A DNA stretch of 64,000 nucleotides from Leptolyngbya subtilissima AS-A7 (GCF_039962255.1 NZ_JAMPKY010000001.1:744001-808000); one strand, 5' to 3'; counted from the stretch's first letter, positions 35,730-44,645 are shown. Made by a program: numbers and translations. The notes: a model not told the origin generated them from the sequence alone.

Positions 35730-36449
35730 CTATTCTGGATCTTCCAAATAACCTTCAAAAATCTGAACGTAGATTTTGGTATTAGGCTCAGTGATGTCTT
35801 CCCAAATATCGTGGGAATCAAAGACGACATTGTAGATGGGCATAGGATCACCTACTCCATCACCTGTTGGAAAGTAATAGTTGTAGGTACCTTCGTAGAC
35901 CTCATCAACAACGCCTTTCTTGGTTCGCAGATACCCAGGTAATTTACAGTGATCAACAGGGGGCGGATTTCTAACGGTAACGGTATCACCAACCTTAAAC
36001 TTAGGTTGAGCATCCACATCACAAGCTGGTGAGTCTCCGACCCTCAGGTACTCAATTACTTGCTCATCAATAGCTGGCTCACCGCCACTCGGTAGTGGTG
36101 CATCTAAGTTGGCTAAGTAAGCTGCTGTTTTTGTACTTAGCTCTTCCTCTGTTACATAACCCGATTCAACAAAGAATCCAGAAATACCACCCAACCACTT
36201 CTCATAGTATCGGTATTTAAAGTAGTCAAATGGGTTCATTCCCTCTGCACCTTGGCGGAGATGGCCCCAAGTCCAAAAGCTACTGAACTTAGTTGGAACG
36301 GACTCAACAGCCTCTAAATGGTTACTCAGCCCCATCATGGCAACGTGAATGCCAAAGATACGTTCTTCCCACGGTTGAACGAAGACTTTCTTCTCAAAGC
36401 TAGAAGGTTCAAGTCCTTCAATTCCACCGATGTAATGCTGTAGCTTCAT
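35730..36449 (-). CDS. nthB: Nitrile hydratase beta subunit
   Basis: The beta subunit partners alpha in the heterodimer. The product has 239 residues with the family N-terminus MKLQHYIGGIEGL, FVQPWEERIFGIHVAMMGL and the C-terminal SH3-like domain, FKVGDTVTVRNPPPVDHCKL then LRTKKGVVDEVYEG. Beta precedes alpha in this operon, as in many cobalt-type clusters. Confidence 0.94.
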   Translation of the reverse strand: MKLQHYIGGIEGLEPSSFEKKVFVQPWEERIFGIHVAMMGLSNHLEAVESVPTKFSSFWTWGHLRQGAEGMNPFDYFKYRYYEKWLGGISGFFVESGYVTEEELSTKTAAYLANLDAPLPSGGEPAIDEQVIEYLRVGDSPACDVDAQPKFKVGDTVTVRNPPPVDHCKLPGYLRTKKGVVDEVYEGTYNYYFPTGDGVGDPMPIYNVVFDSHDIWEDITEPNTKIYVQIFEGYLEDPE

Positions 36450-36501
36450 TTCATTCGTCCTAACGAGAGCATATTGAATAAATTCGAGCTATTAGGGAGG
36501 C

Positions 36502-37065
36502 TTAAGCGCGAGTTTGATTCCTTACGGCGGTAACTTCGCTTGTTGTCATAGCATCACCCCAAAACTCAGAGAGATAACCAAATAGCCCCCCTAAAATCAT
36601 TGCTGCTGCCGCTACTAAACCTGGATTGGCCAAACCCACCGTAGTAATAGGAACTCCTGTAGCAACAGTAGTTCCCACTGTTGAAGCAAATCCCCAAACA
36701 ATTGCAGGGATTACAGTAAGTAGAGGAACTTTAGATGCCTGGACCATGGCAGCACTTCCCAATCCAACACAGACGGCGGCAATAAACGGATTTGCACCCA
36801 AAGCGGTGATCGCAAGCAAAGTGAGCGAGGCAATCACAATGCCTGTCAAATTGGAAGCAATACTTTGTTTGAGGCCAGATGACTTCCCTCCTAAAATGAA
36901 AAACGATGCCCAGGCAATAAACGTGACCCAAACTGGCACAAGAATCACTGTTGCTGTGAGAAAAGTATCTACAGCACCTAATACTCCGATACTGACACTA
37001 TAGGCATCTAGCTTCTTCATGGAACGACCTTTTCCTAATTTTTCAAACCACTCACTTTTTGGCAA
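36502..37065 (-). CDS. DUF1097 membrane protein
   Basis: The 187-residue protein has about five membrane helices (WVTFIAWASFFILGG, GIVIASLTLLAITALG, VPLLTVIPAIVWGFASTVG, GLVAAAAMILGGLFGY), the pattern of DUF1097. Its role is unknown. In this operon it may serve nitrile or metal transport. ATG at 37020 (MKKLDAYSVSIGV) is a good alternative start. It begins 6 bp after the cobW-like gene. Confidence 0.75.
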   Translation of the reverse strand: MPKSEWFEKLGKGRSMKKLDAYSVSIGVLGAVDTFLTATVILVPVWVTFIAWASFFILGGKSSGLKQSIASNLTGIVIASLTLLAITALGANPFIAAVCVGLGSAAMVQASKVPLLTVIPAIVWGFASTVGTTVATGVPITTVGLANPGLVAAAAMILGGLFGYLSEFWGDAMTTSEVTAVRNQTRA

Positions 37066-37071
37066 TACTCG

Positions 37072-38037
37072 TTATGCAAGGCAAGCCTGAAAGCCATCTT
37101 TGAGTTCCATCTCTGATAAGTTGCGACCGATGAATACGAGTTCATTCCTACGCAACTCATCACTTTTCCAAATGCGCCCAGGTCTACCATCTAATAGCAT
37201 GTGAACTCCCTGGAAGACGAAACGCCTATCTTCTGAGTCAATATCTAGAATGCCTTTCATACGAAAGATATCCGCCCCTCTATTTTGTAAAAGCTGATAA
37301 ATCCAGCGATTAAACTTATCGCCGTCTACGCTACCTTCTTCAACGATAGAAACCGAATAAACTGACTCATCATGCTCATGAGCATCTTCGTCTAGAAAGT
37401 CTGGATCTATATGCAGAGCCTGTTTCAGATCAAAGGCTTTGATGCCAAGAACGGAGTCCATGGCAATATCACTGTCCTGAGTTCTATAAACCTTGGCAAA
37501 GGCTGTCATTCCGCGAACTCTTTGCTCCAGTTCATCTACAACATCTGGAGATACTAGGTCAGTCTTGTTAAGCAATATCACATCTGCGAAAGCAATTTGC
37601 TCTTGGGCTTCGTCACTTTCCCAGTGCTCCCAAATATGCTTTGAGTCAACGACTGTAATGACTGCATCTAACTGAGTCTTAGTCCTCATCGTTTCATCTG
37701 CGAAAAATGATTGAATGACGGGTGCTGGGTCAGCTAACCCTGTCGTCTCAATCACCAAATGGTCAAACTTATCCTGTTTTTCTAGAAGGCTATCAAAGAT
37801 GCGAACTAAGTCACCTCTGACAGTACAGCAGATACAGCCATTATTCATTTCCAAAATTTCTTCGTCAGCATCAATGACTAGCTGACTATCAATTCCTACC
37901 TCGCCAAATTCATTGACTATGACAGCAATTCTTTTGCCATGCTCCTCAGTGAGCATACGATTAAGCAAGGTTGTCTTTCCCGACCCTAAATATCCAGTAA
38001 TGACACTTACAGGAATTGGTGAAGCATTAAGGCTCAT
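37072..38037 (-). CDS. CobW/P47K-type GTPase metallochaperone
   Basis: The 321-residue G3E GTPase has the P-loop [13 protein letters not shown], the metal-binding [14 protein letters not shown] (CxCC), and the guanine motif LLNKTDLV. The His-rich [10 protein letters not shown] segment may help bind metal. Homologues insert metals; the P47K name comes from nitrile hydratase clusters. It is the first gene of the operon and fits delivery of cobalt to the alpha subunit. Confidence 0.93.
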   Translation of the reverse strand: MSLNASPIPVSVITGYLGSGKTTLLNRMLTEEHGKRIAVIVNEFGEVGIDSQLVIDADEEILEMNNGCICCTVRGDLVRIFDSLLEKQDKFDHLVIETTGLADPAPVIQSFFADETMRTKTQLDAVITVVDSKHIWEHWESDEAQEQIAFADVILLNKTDLVSPDVVDELEQRVRGMTAFAKVYRTQDSDIAMDSVLGIKAFDLKQALHIDPDFLDEDAHEHDESVYSVSIVEEGSVDGDKFNRWIYQLLQNRGADIFRMKGILDIDSEDRRFVFQGVHMLLDGRPGRIWKSDELRRNELVFIGRNLSEMELKDGFQACLA

Positions 38038-38102
38038 GAGTTTCAGGAAGTGATTAATTCAAGCATCAAAAAGCCAACCTAAAGCACACTGTTGCTCTAA
38101 AA

Positions 38103-38128
38103 TTTGGGTTTAAGTAACCGAACCCAAA
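38103..38128. promoter_or_regulatory. Inverted repeat ahead of the nitrile hydratase operon
   Basis: TTTGGGTT (38103-38110) faces AACCCAAA (38121-38128) across 10 nt, 66-91 bp upstream of the cobW-like start. It fits an operator for a dimeric regulator. No cobalamin-riboswitch-like sequence is seen. Confidence 0.45.
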
Positions 38129-38238
38129 AGCATTTTTAGAAGCGTAACTAAGCGAACTTTAAGCCAGTTATTATGACAACCTATCCTAGGGGGGAGGACA
38201 AGGAAGAGTTGTATCAACCAAGACATTTTTCACTTCTC

Positions 38239-38282
38239 ACAGGACAGTCTTATAGGACAGCTTCAAAACCGGGCAACCTAGG
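38239..38282 (+). promoter_or_regulatory. TGTCCTA-type box plus ACCTAGGG box, copy 3
   Basis: ACAGGACAGTCTTATAGGAC (38240-38259) is followed by GGCAACCTAGGG. It lies 40-80 bp before the transglutaminase-like gene at 38321. Confidence 0.6.
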
Positions 38283-38320
38283 GCTTATGCCCTTCCTGGC
38301 TGTTCTCTCTCCAAAATGAC

Positions 38321-39712
38321 ATGCGGTTTATATCCCTGAAGCTGCCCTTACTCATCACTCGAACACTGTTTTACCTAGCAGTCTTCCTATCCCCAGTACT
38401 AGGCGTGTGGTTAGCTTCCTCTCTTGTCGCCTATGTCAACGGTCCTAAGCTACTGACAGTTTTCTCAGGTATCCTCTTATTCCCCCTAGTGCCCATCCTG
38501 TGGGATATGCGAGGTCGCAAACGGCAAAAAGCACCCAGCATTCTGACTTGGGGCGATCGCATTGTTTTGAGAACGCTGTTGCTCAACCTGGCCTTCCTCT
38601 TTTTGCTGCTGATCCTGCGACCCCAAACCTCTTTCCTGGCCCTGTCTACCCGTGGCGATTGGTTCCTTGATGGCATGCAGGGGCCACAAGCAGAACTGAC
38701 TCGTAAGGGCCTGTTTACGCTTGCCAGCGGCCTCGAAGGGCTATATCTGCGATTCCACAACAATCCTTTCGACCAATACGCCGATACAACGCAGGTGCGA
38801 CCCCAGCCAGCCCCGTCAACTCGTCCGGCAGGGCAGGACAAAGGATGGCCTTGGACAGGGGCCGAGCTACATCCCGCCGTAATCGGCATGCCTCCTAGCG
38901 CTGAGACCAGCATTGCTTCTGTTGCCCGGTACATCGCCAGCCAGGAAAAGGATCCAATGCTGCGCATCAAGGCACTCCACGACTACGTAGCGGATCGCAT
39001 CGCCTACGATGCCCCCAACTATTTTGCGGGCAACTATCCTCCTCAAGATGCTGAGACAGTCTTCCAGCGCCGAGTAGCCGTTTGTGCAGGCTATGCCAAA
39101 CTGCTCGAAGCTCTGGGCCAGGCAATTGGAGAAGAGATTGTTTATGTAACAGGCGACTCCCGCAACTCCACCAGCGATCTAGAGGGCCAAAGCCATGCTT
39201 GGAATGCGGCAAAAATAAACGGACAATGGTATTTGATTGATCCAACCTGGAACAGTGGTTATGTGGATCGAGAGTCAGGTTTCACTAAGGCCTACAAGAC
39301 CGATTACCTCTTCCCGCCCCCAGAGGTGATGGGCATTAGCCACTTTCCTGAGGACCAGGCATGGCAACTGCGCCTACAACCCATTACCCGTGGTGAGTTC
39401 CTGCGCCAACCGATGATGAAAGCCCAGTTCTTTGCCGAAGGGATGAAACTGGTTGCTCCCATGCGATCGCAGACAGATACCAATCAAGCGGCGGTGATCC
39501 AGCTTCAAAATCCTAACCAACGCTGGTTGCTTCCTAGCTACTCTCTTAAAGGCTCTTCCCAGGCTGAACACTGTACCGATAGCCCTACCCAAGGCCCACA
39601 AATTACCTGCTCCTTGCCTGTTTCTGGGGCTTACGAGGTCAGCTTGTTCAGCGGCGACGAGCAGTATGGAGAGTTTTCCTATGTAGGTCAGGTCGAGTTC
39701 AATAGGCGGTAG
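38321..39712 (+). CDS. Membrane-anchored transglutaminase-like protein
   Basis: The 463-residue product has two to three N-terminal helices (LLITRTLFYLAVFLSPVLGV and LNLAFLFLLLIL), then an exposed region with a transglutaminase-like triad: Cys in VAVCAGYAKLLEALG, His in GQSHAWNAAKI and Asp in LIDPTWNSGY. A C-terminal beta domain follows. Family members are proteases or crosslinking enzymes at the cell surface; the substrate is unknown. Confidence 0.82.
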   Translation: MRFISLKLPLLITRTLFYLAVFLSPVLGVWLASSLVAYVNGPKLLTVFSGILLFPLVPILWDMRGRKRQKAPSILTWGDRIVLRTLLLNLAFLFLLLILRPQTSFLALSTRGDWFLDGMQGPQAELTRKGLFTLASGLEGLYLRFHNNPFDQYADTTQVRPQPAPSTRPAGQDKGWPWTGAELHPAVIGMPPSAETSIASVARYIASQEKDPMLRIKALHDYVADRIAYDAPNYFAGNYPPQDAETVFQRRVAVCAGYAKLLEALGQAIGEEIVYVTGDSRNSTSDLEGQSHAWNAAKINGQWYLIDPTWNSGYVDRESGFTKAYKTDYLFPPPEVMGISHFPEDQAWQLRLQPITRGEFLRQPMMKAQFFAEGMKLVAPMRSQTDTNQAAVIQLQNPNQRWLLPSYSLKGSSQAEHCTDSPTQGPQITCSLPVSGAYEVSLFSGDEQYGEFSYVGQVEFNRR

Positions 39713-39740
39713 CTTAAGTGCCTAGAATAGTTCTACGAGA

Positions 39741-39769
39741 TCGCAAAAAAATCGTTGAGTTTTTTGCGA
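39741..39769. terminator. Bidirectional terminator between convergent genes
   Basis: TCGCAAAAAA (39741-39750) pairs perfectly with TTTTTTGCGA (39760-39769) across 9 nt. A/T-tracts lie on both sides of the stem, and it sits between two gene ends that face each other (39712 and 39786). Confidence 0.75.
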
Positions 39770-39785
39770 GACTACCGAGGAAAGG

Positions 39786-40670
39786 TCATGTCTCGTCTAG
39801 AGATTTTGCGTATATTCTGTAGGTGCTAGTCTCAAAGATTTGATAACCTACAGCTTTTGCCAGAGGCAGTAGGGAATTTGATTGAGGCAAGAAGCCTCCA
39901 ACAGATTGAAACTTCAACTCATAGGCCAAGCTACACAAGTCTTCTAACGCTAAACTCAATCCGGTTTGCGTACCACCTAGCCAACCTATCCAGAAAGTAC
40001 CATCAGGATTTTCCATTTGGCTGCGAATGAATAAGCTAACCAAGTCATCTCCGTTGCTTACTCCCCACACCCAACCTTGCTTCAATTGCTGAGCGAGAAT
40101 TTCAGGGGTAAGAGATTGCCATTTAGCTCCACGCACCACAAACAAGCGATCACCTTCTTCTAGGGCAAAGCGGTTAATGGTAGCCCAGACGCGTTCACAG
40201 TCTTGGGGCCTCAGTTGCTTCAGGGCAGTAGGGGCGCTGTCAGTAGCTTCAGCACTATAGACAGCGTGATTGCCCAAGGGCTTAAAGCCCTGTTGATTCA
40301 TTAAAGGGTGCATAGACGTATTGGCGACACTGACGCAAGCGCGTACTGTAGTTAGCCCAAGAGAATGGCTTAAATCTAGAGCAGCATTAATGAGCTTGGT
40401 GCCAATGCCTTGACGGCGGTAGGCGCGATCAACCCGTAATGCTTCCCACCAGCCCTCAGTGGTAGAAAGTTGAACAAGTCGGGTCATGCCAATAGGTTGA
40501 CCGTTAAAATCAGCAACCAAGATATGACCCGAGAGGTCAGCAGACCAAAGATCCCACACACTAGCAATGTAGTCGGTTTCATTGTTCCAAGTGTGCTGAC
40601 AAAAATTGAGAATTGTGGGTTTGTCGGTGGGTAGGGCAGGCCGGATGTGTAGATTATTTAGTTGAGTCAT
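39786..40670 (-). CDS. GNAT acetyltransferase
   Basis: The 294-residue protein has an N-terminal GNAT domain with the acetyl-CoA loop VDRAYRRQGIGTKLINAAL near residue 80, VRACVSVANTSMHPLMNQQG after it, and a second weaker GNAT-like half. The substrate is unknown. It is convergent with the transglutaminase-like gene and separated by the terminator. Confidence 0.83.
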   Translation of the reverse strand: MTQLNNLHIRPALPTDKPTILNFCQHTWNNETDYIASVWDLWSADLSGHILVADFNGQPIGMTRLVQLSTTEGWWEALRVDRAYRRQGIGTKLINAALDLSHSLGLTTVRACVSVANTSMHPLMNQQGFKPLGNHAVYSAEATDSAPTALKQLRPQDCERVWATINRFALEEGDRLFVVRGAKWQSLTPEILAQQLKQGWVWGVSNGDDLVSLFIRSQMENPDGTFWIGWLGGTQTGLSLALEDLCSLAYELKFQSVGGFLPQSNSLLPLAKAVGYQIFETSTYRIYAKSLDET

Positions 40671-40702
40671 GCCTCAAACGATCTAAATGCCTTCGGAATT
40701 GG

Positions 40703-40772
40703 CAACCTAAAAGGTATTGTCCTACGGTTGGCAAGACAGTTCTACAGAACAGTCCTACGAGAAAATGAGACC
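40703..40772 (+). promoter_or_regulatory. ACCTAAAAGG and TGTCCTA boxes, copy 4
   Basis: GCAACCTAAAAGG is followed by TGTCCTACGG, GACAGTTCTACA and GAACAGTCCTACGAGA. It ends 18 bp ahead of the decayed methyltransferase start at 40790, the same arrangement as copy 2. Confidence 0.6.
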
Positions 40773-40789
40773 GCAGTGGAGAATTACTT

Positions 40790-41372
40790 GTGAACCTAAC
40801 CTTATCCGACCCCGTCCTTTACACGCTCAAAGCATGACAGCAAAAAGGGCTATGAGCAGACTCATCCCAACCCCCTGTTTTAAGGCCCATACGCTGTCTC
40901 ACAGACAGGCTGAAGCCGAGGTTGGTAACCTTTGAGAAGATAGCAGGAAGTAGTTCACAGACAAAAGCGTCCCGTAGAAGATGTGATCATAAAACAGATT
41001 CGTTACATAGCCCTTCGCACCCACTTCTTTGACGATCTGCTATGTTCTGCCTTGAGTGAAATAGGCATTTCCCATTTTGCCTAAGCCATCAGCCCATTTG
41101 ATTCTCAAAACTCTGTGTGAGGTAAGTGCGGTGAGTAGTGTCTTGGGAATAGATAGTGCACGGCTGGGTCTGTCCTTACTGCTCAAAGGGCCAGAAAAGC
41201 TGACAGAGGTAGGGTTGTCCGTTGTTAGGTATTTGGATGCGATGATCCCATAGGCCTGCTAGCAGATCATGGCTGGAGCGCTGAGGTTAACCAACCTCAG
41301 GACACCAGAGATGCTCATGGTAAATACCATCAGTTCGCCGATTAAAGCTGAAATGTGCGACAAGGACAGTTG
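40790..41372 (+). pseudogene. Decayed second copy of the LCMT-type methyltransferase
   Basis: Fragments in shifting frames match the copy at 32905: SDPVLYT at the start, AQSMTAKRAMSRLIPTPCF (as in AQIVAAKRAIEQSLPVPLF), EVGNL, KQIRYIALRTHFFDDLL, VLGIDS and GWSAEVNQPQD. The middle is deleted and at least three frameshifts or stops occur. Ends are approximate. Confidence 0.75.
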
Positions 41373-41558
41373 AGGAGTCCGATTAGTGATCGCTAGAGAG
41401 AAGCCAGGACTGCAATTGCTGCGACAAATTGACTAAGCTAAACCCGTAAGTATATTTCAGTCTGATCAGACCATAGATTCATCGTTCTTATGTAGAACGC
41501 TCCTATTCTAGGGAAATCTATTAAATATGTTGATCTACTAACCTCTGCTATAACCGTT
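41373..41558. other. Upstream region of the HNH gene
   Basis: Gene-free; AT content rises toward the HNH gene. No motif recognised. Confidence 0.3.
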
Positions 41559-42587
41559 ATGACTAATTTCATTAGCCCACAACCGACTCTAGAAGAGTAC
41601 TGGCGAGCGATAATTCTTTTTGGAAAAAATTCAGCTTCATATAAATTCTCCCTTGCAAAAACACTGCTTGATTTTGCACCTCAAGGGAAAACAACGCTCA
41701 AGTGGGATGATTTAGCAGTTCCCTTTTCTAGACATATCTCGGAGCACTTAAGAACAGCAGATAGACAGGGGACAAGTTCTTCCAGCCAGTTTTTAAGAGC
41801 CTGTCGCAATTTTAATGAGGGTCTAATTTCTAAAGATGAACTTATAAATGAAACCGTAAAGCGGGGGTTTACGAACGTTATTGAAGCTTTTCACACTGTT
41901 GGAAACGAGCCAATAAATACTCGCTTTTTTGAGGGGGATAGACGAAAGAACCCCGGTATCGTTTTAACAGACAACTTATACCGCCTTTTAGAAGGTGAAC
42001 AACGAGATAGCCTACCTCATGAGGTTGAGGCAAGATGGCGGTTAGTAGAATCTTCCTGGGGGCTAGATCTCTCAGAGCATCTTATCTCAGTAGAATACGC
42101 CTCAAACGATAGTGGTATCCTACGTTCTAACTTAAAATTAGGCCGTGTCACAGTAACTTCATGCCGAGATGCGTTAAACGGCTATCAAAAAGGAAAATGC
42201 TTTTACTGCTTCAACAACATATCTATCAGCTCTATATCCCCTAATTTATGTGACGTAGATCATTTTCTACCATTTGTCTTAGCCAAAGAAAGAATTTTAG
42301 TTGGACTAAATGGTATTTGGAATTTGGTACTTTCCTGTCAAAGCTGCAATCGTGGGCAAAACGGAAAATTTGATAGGATCCCCGCAATAAAATACTTGAA
42401 AAGGCTTCATAGAAGAAATGAGTTTTTTATCGGTAGTCATCATCCACTAAGAGAAACGCTGATGAGCCAGACTGGCTTAAAGACTGACGCAAGAGGTAAG
42501 TTTCTTCAAGAAAACTATAAAACTGCGAAACAACACCTTATTCATGAGTGGACGGTTAAGCATGAAATACAGCCAGCGTCTTTCTAA
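41559..42587 (+). CDS. HNH endonuclease domain protein
   Basis: The 342-residue protein has a C-terminal HNH module: GKCFYCFNNIS, DVDHFLPFVL, GIWNLVLSCQSCNRGQNGK. The N-terminal 200 residues are of unknown type and could give specificity. HNH nucleases cut DNA in restriction, toxin or mobile systems. It is AT-rich compared with flanks, has no HIP1 site, and is followed after 3 bp by a methyltransferase. Confidence 0.82.
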   Translation: MTNFISPQPTLEEYWRAIILFGKNSASYKFSLAKTLLDFAPQGKTTLKWDDLAVPFSRHISEHLRTADRQGTSSSSQFLRACRNFNEGLISKDELINETVKRGFTNVIEAFHTVGNEPINTRFFEGDRRKNPGIVLTDNLYRLLEGEQRDSLPHEVEARWRLVESSWGLDLSEHLISVEYASNDSGILRSNLKLGRVTVTSCRDALNGYQKGKCFYCFNNISISSISPNLCDVDHFLPFVLAKERILVGLNGIWNLVLSCQSCNRGQNGKFDRIPAIKYLKRLHRRNEFFIGSHHPLRETLMSQTGLKTDARGKFLQENYKTAKQHLIHEWTVKHEIQPASF

Positions 42588-42590
42588 GTC

Positions 42591-43181
42591 ATGACCTCTA
42601 TTAGTTTCTACGATGAGCAAGGGGATGCGTATTTTCAAGCTACTGTTGAAGTTGACATGGGCGAGTTATACGCACCCTTTCTATCATTGCTACCAGATAA
42701 AGCTCACATCTTAGATGCAGGATGTGGAGCAGGTCGAGATACTAAAGCATTCTTGGAGAAAGGGCACCAAGTAACGGCAATAGATGCTTCAATTAAGTTG
42801 GTAGAGCTAAGTTCTCAATTTACTGGTAAGTCTACTCAATTGATGAAGTTTCAAGACATGAATTTTGGAAATGTTTTCGATGGCATTTGGGCGTGTGCTT
42901 CGCTGCTGCACATCCCATCGCATGAAATTCATATGGTCTTGGCTCGATTTATAAATGCCCTCAAAATGGATGGTGTACTTTATATATCTTTCAAATTAGG
43001 CCACGGCGAACGCCAAGATGGGGATCGGCTTTTTGTGGATTATAATGAAAATTCCTTGCAAACTCTCATTGGCAGCTTTCCAGAGCTACAAGTCTATCGG
43101 ATTTGGCGTAGTCCAAATAAAGGGCTAGGCAACCAAAACCTCACCTGGATTAATGCTCTCATATTGAAAAATTTTATTTAA
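42591..43181 (+). CDS. Class I SAM methyltransferase
   Basis: The 196-residue protein has motif I HILDAGCGAGRDTKAFL, then VTAIDAS and WACASLLHIP. It resembles small-molecule or tRNA-type methyltransferases, not DNA methylases, as no DPPY/NPPY motif is seen. It lies 3 bp after the HNH gene, so they are cotranscribed. Confidence 0.82.
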   Translation: MTSISFYDEQGDAYFQATVEVDMGELYAPFLSLLPDKAHILDAGCGAGRDTKAFLEKGHQVTAIDASIKLVELSSQFTGKSTQLMKFQDMNFGNVFDGIWACASLLHIPSHEIHMVLARFINALKMDGVLYISFKLGHGERQDGDRLFVDYNENSLQTLIGSFPELQVYRIWRSPNKGLGNQNLTWINALILKNFI

Positions 43182-43187
43182 TTTGAA

Positions 43188-43427
43188 ATGGATTTCGCCC
43201 CGCTGTCACGCAATGACTTGAAAATTATTTTTGACAATCCTCTTATGCCTTGCCCAAGCTGCGGTAGCTTGAACATTGGCTGTGGGCTTGAAAATTCTGC
43301 ATCATACTGCGTGGCCTGCCAAGATTGTGGATACTTAGGTAAACAAATTGGTGTCAATGAAGGAGAGGAAGAAACTCCTCCTCTCTTGATGGCAATTAAA
43401 TTTTGGAATAGGTATAGATCGACATAA
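43188..43427 (+). CDS. Lar-like zinc-ribbon protein
   Basis: The 79-residue protein has MPCPSCGSLNIGCGLENSAS then CVACQDCGYLG and ends AIKFWNRYRST, the pattern of Lar family restriction-alleviation proteins (CPxCG...CxxCG...WN+R). Rac-prophage Lar lets DNA evade type I restriction; activity of this remote member is inferred. It starts 6 bp after the methyltransferase gene. Confidence 0.7.
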   Translation: MDFAPLSRNDLKIIFDNPLMPCPSCGSLNIGCGLENSASYCVACQDCGYLGKQIGVNEGEEETPPLLMAIKFWNRYRST

Positions 43428-43461
43428 ACCAGATTTATCCCGATGGCTATTGCACTAAGTA

Positions 43462-44007
43462 CTATCCCCACAATCCTCTTAACGCCTCATCTGCTTCCTG
43501 CTGCCCAATCTCCAAGTACCTGGCTAGGTTGCCAATGTCTTCATGCTGCGTGATTTTCTGAAGGGTTCGTAAAGAGTAGCCCTTCTCAAAATGCATCATC
43601 GTCAGCAGCGATCGCCGGAAGCTATGGGTAGAGACTCCCCGAATGCCTAGGTAATCGAGCGTTTCTCGCAGAGCTTTATCACAGGCCCTGGTAGTAATAT
43701 GTCCTTGAAAACGGCCAGGGAATAGATATCCTTGCTCAGCCAAATCTTCTACCGCCAGTAGTTTCTCTAGCGGCGGCGCGATCGCAACCGAGCGAGTCTT
43801 CTTAGTCTTGGTCGTCCTGGCCCGGTAGACCACATAGCCGCCTACGATGTCCCCGACCTGGAGCTGCACCACTTCACCAATCCGGGCAGCGGTGTAGTAG
43901 CAGATCTGAAAAATCAGGTCATGGGGCTGGGGGAGGTAGTTGAACACCTCTTCCAACTGTTCAGCCTTCAAAACGGCTGCTTGACCATTGCGCTTTACCT
44001 TCGGCAT
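43462..44007 (-). CDS. Tyrosine recombinase, short integrase
   Basis: The 181-residue protein is a bare catalytic domain: ARIGEVVQL (Arg), TKTKKTRSV (Lys), HSFRRSLLTMM (HxxR), ITQHEDIGNLARYLEIG (His, Tyr). It lacks the usual N-terminal core-binding domain. Small integrases of this kind are frequent in cyanobacteria. A repeat cluster lies upstream of its start. Confidence 0.85.
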   Translation of the reverse strand: MPKVKRNGQAAVLKAEQLEEVFNYLPQPHDLIFQICYYTAARIGEVVQLQVGDIVGGYVVYRARTTKTKKTRSVAIAPPLEKLLAVEDLAEQGYLFPGRFQGHITTRACDKALRETLDYLGIRGVSTHSFRRSLLTMMHFEKGYSLRTLQKITQHEDIGNLARYLEIGQQEADEALRGLWG

Positions 44008-44187
44008 GAAGCGAGTTCCGAATCTGGTCTTTTACGAACTGATATTTATTGATTTTACGTTGCTTCAGCCGTAATAGGTCAAATGCACCATCCCTATTGA
44101 GAACTATTCCTACATCTCTCCCTATGGTTTTTTGGATCTAACCTACCCGAATCTGGTCAAGCCCTCAGAAGCCATTGTTCACAAAGT

Positions 44188-44299
44188 CAACCCTAGTCGG
44201 TTTGACCCTCTCACCCGGTTAGGGTTGGTCTGATCTGTCTCACCTGAGACACCCCTTTTCACCCGTTTAGGTTGGTGGGGTTCACCCGACTAGGGTTTA
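44188..44299. repeat. Iterated CACCCGnYTAGGGTT repeats beside an integrase
   Basis: Direct copies: TCACCCGGTTAGGGTTGG (44211-44228), TCACCCGTTTAGGTTGG (44259-44275), TCACCCGACTAGGGTTTA (44282-44299). One inverted copy: CAACCCTAGTCGGTTTGA (44188-44205). They lie between the integrase and the next gene, and could be arm-type binding sites or an operator. Confidence 0.7.
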
Positions 44300-44354
44300 G
44301 CCAGCTTTCGCCCGATTCTGGGCAAATTAGGGGCAACCTGATTGGTGGAGAGAG

Positions 44355-44645
44355 ATGTATTCCGGTACTTTGAGTGCGATCGCCAGCGCCACAGATTTCC
44401 TCACCTACTTCCGTAAGCTGCCGCGCACTCAGCAAGACATGATCACGCCCCACCTCAATGAACCTCAACGCATGGCTCTGAAGGTGCTGAACTGCTGTAG
44501 TGAGTTGGAAGGGCAGAGTGTGGGGGCGATCGCTAGATTAGCTGATTTGCATCAGGAATCCACTCGGTCAATCTTAAAGTCTTTAGAAGGCAAAATGGTG
44601 GCTGCTGAAGTGACTGCTGGAGGAAAACTGTGGAAGCTTACTTAA
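44355..44645 (+). CDS. Small winged-helix-like protein
   Basis: The 96-residue product looks helical, with a C-terminal half like a winged helix: IARLADLHQESTRSILKSLE then MVAAEVTAGGKLWKLT. It may bind DNA. No family named. The iterated repeats end 55 bp upstream, so it could be the regulator that binds them. Confidence 0.5.
   Translation: MYSGTLSAIASATDFLTYFRKLPRTQQDMITPHLNEPQRMALKVLNCCSELEGQSVGAIARLADLHQESTRSILKSLEGKMVAAEVTAGGKLWKLT

Noticed and set aside
38038-38320. Cobalamin riboswitch ahead of the cobalt operon
   Set aside because: No B12-box-like sequence was found; only a simple inverted repeat is present.
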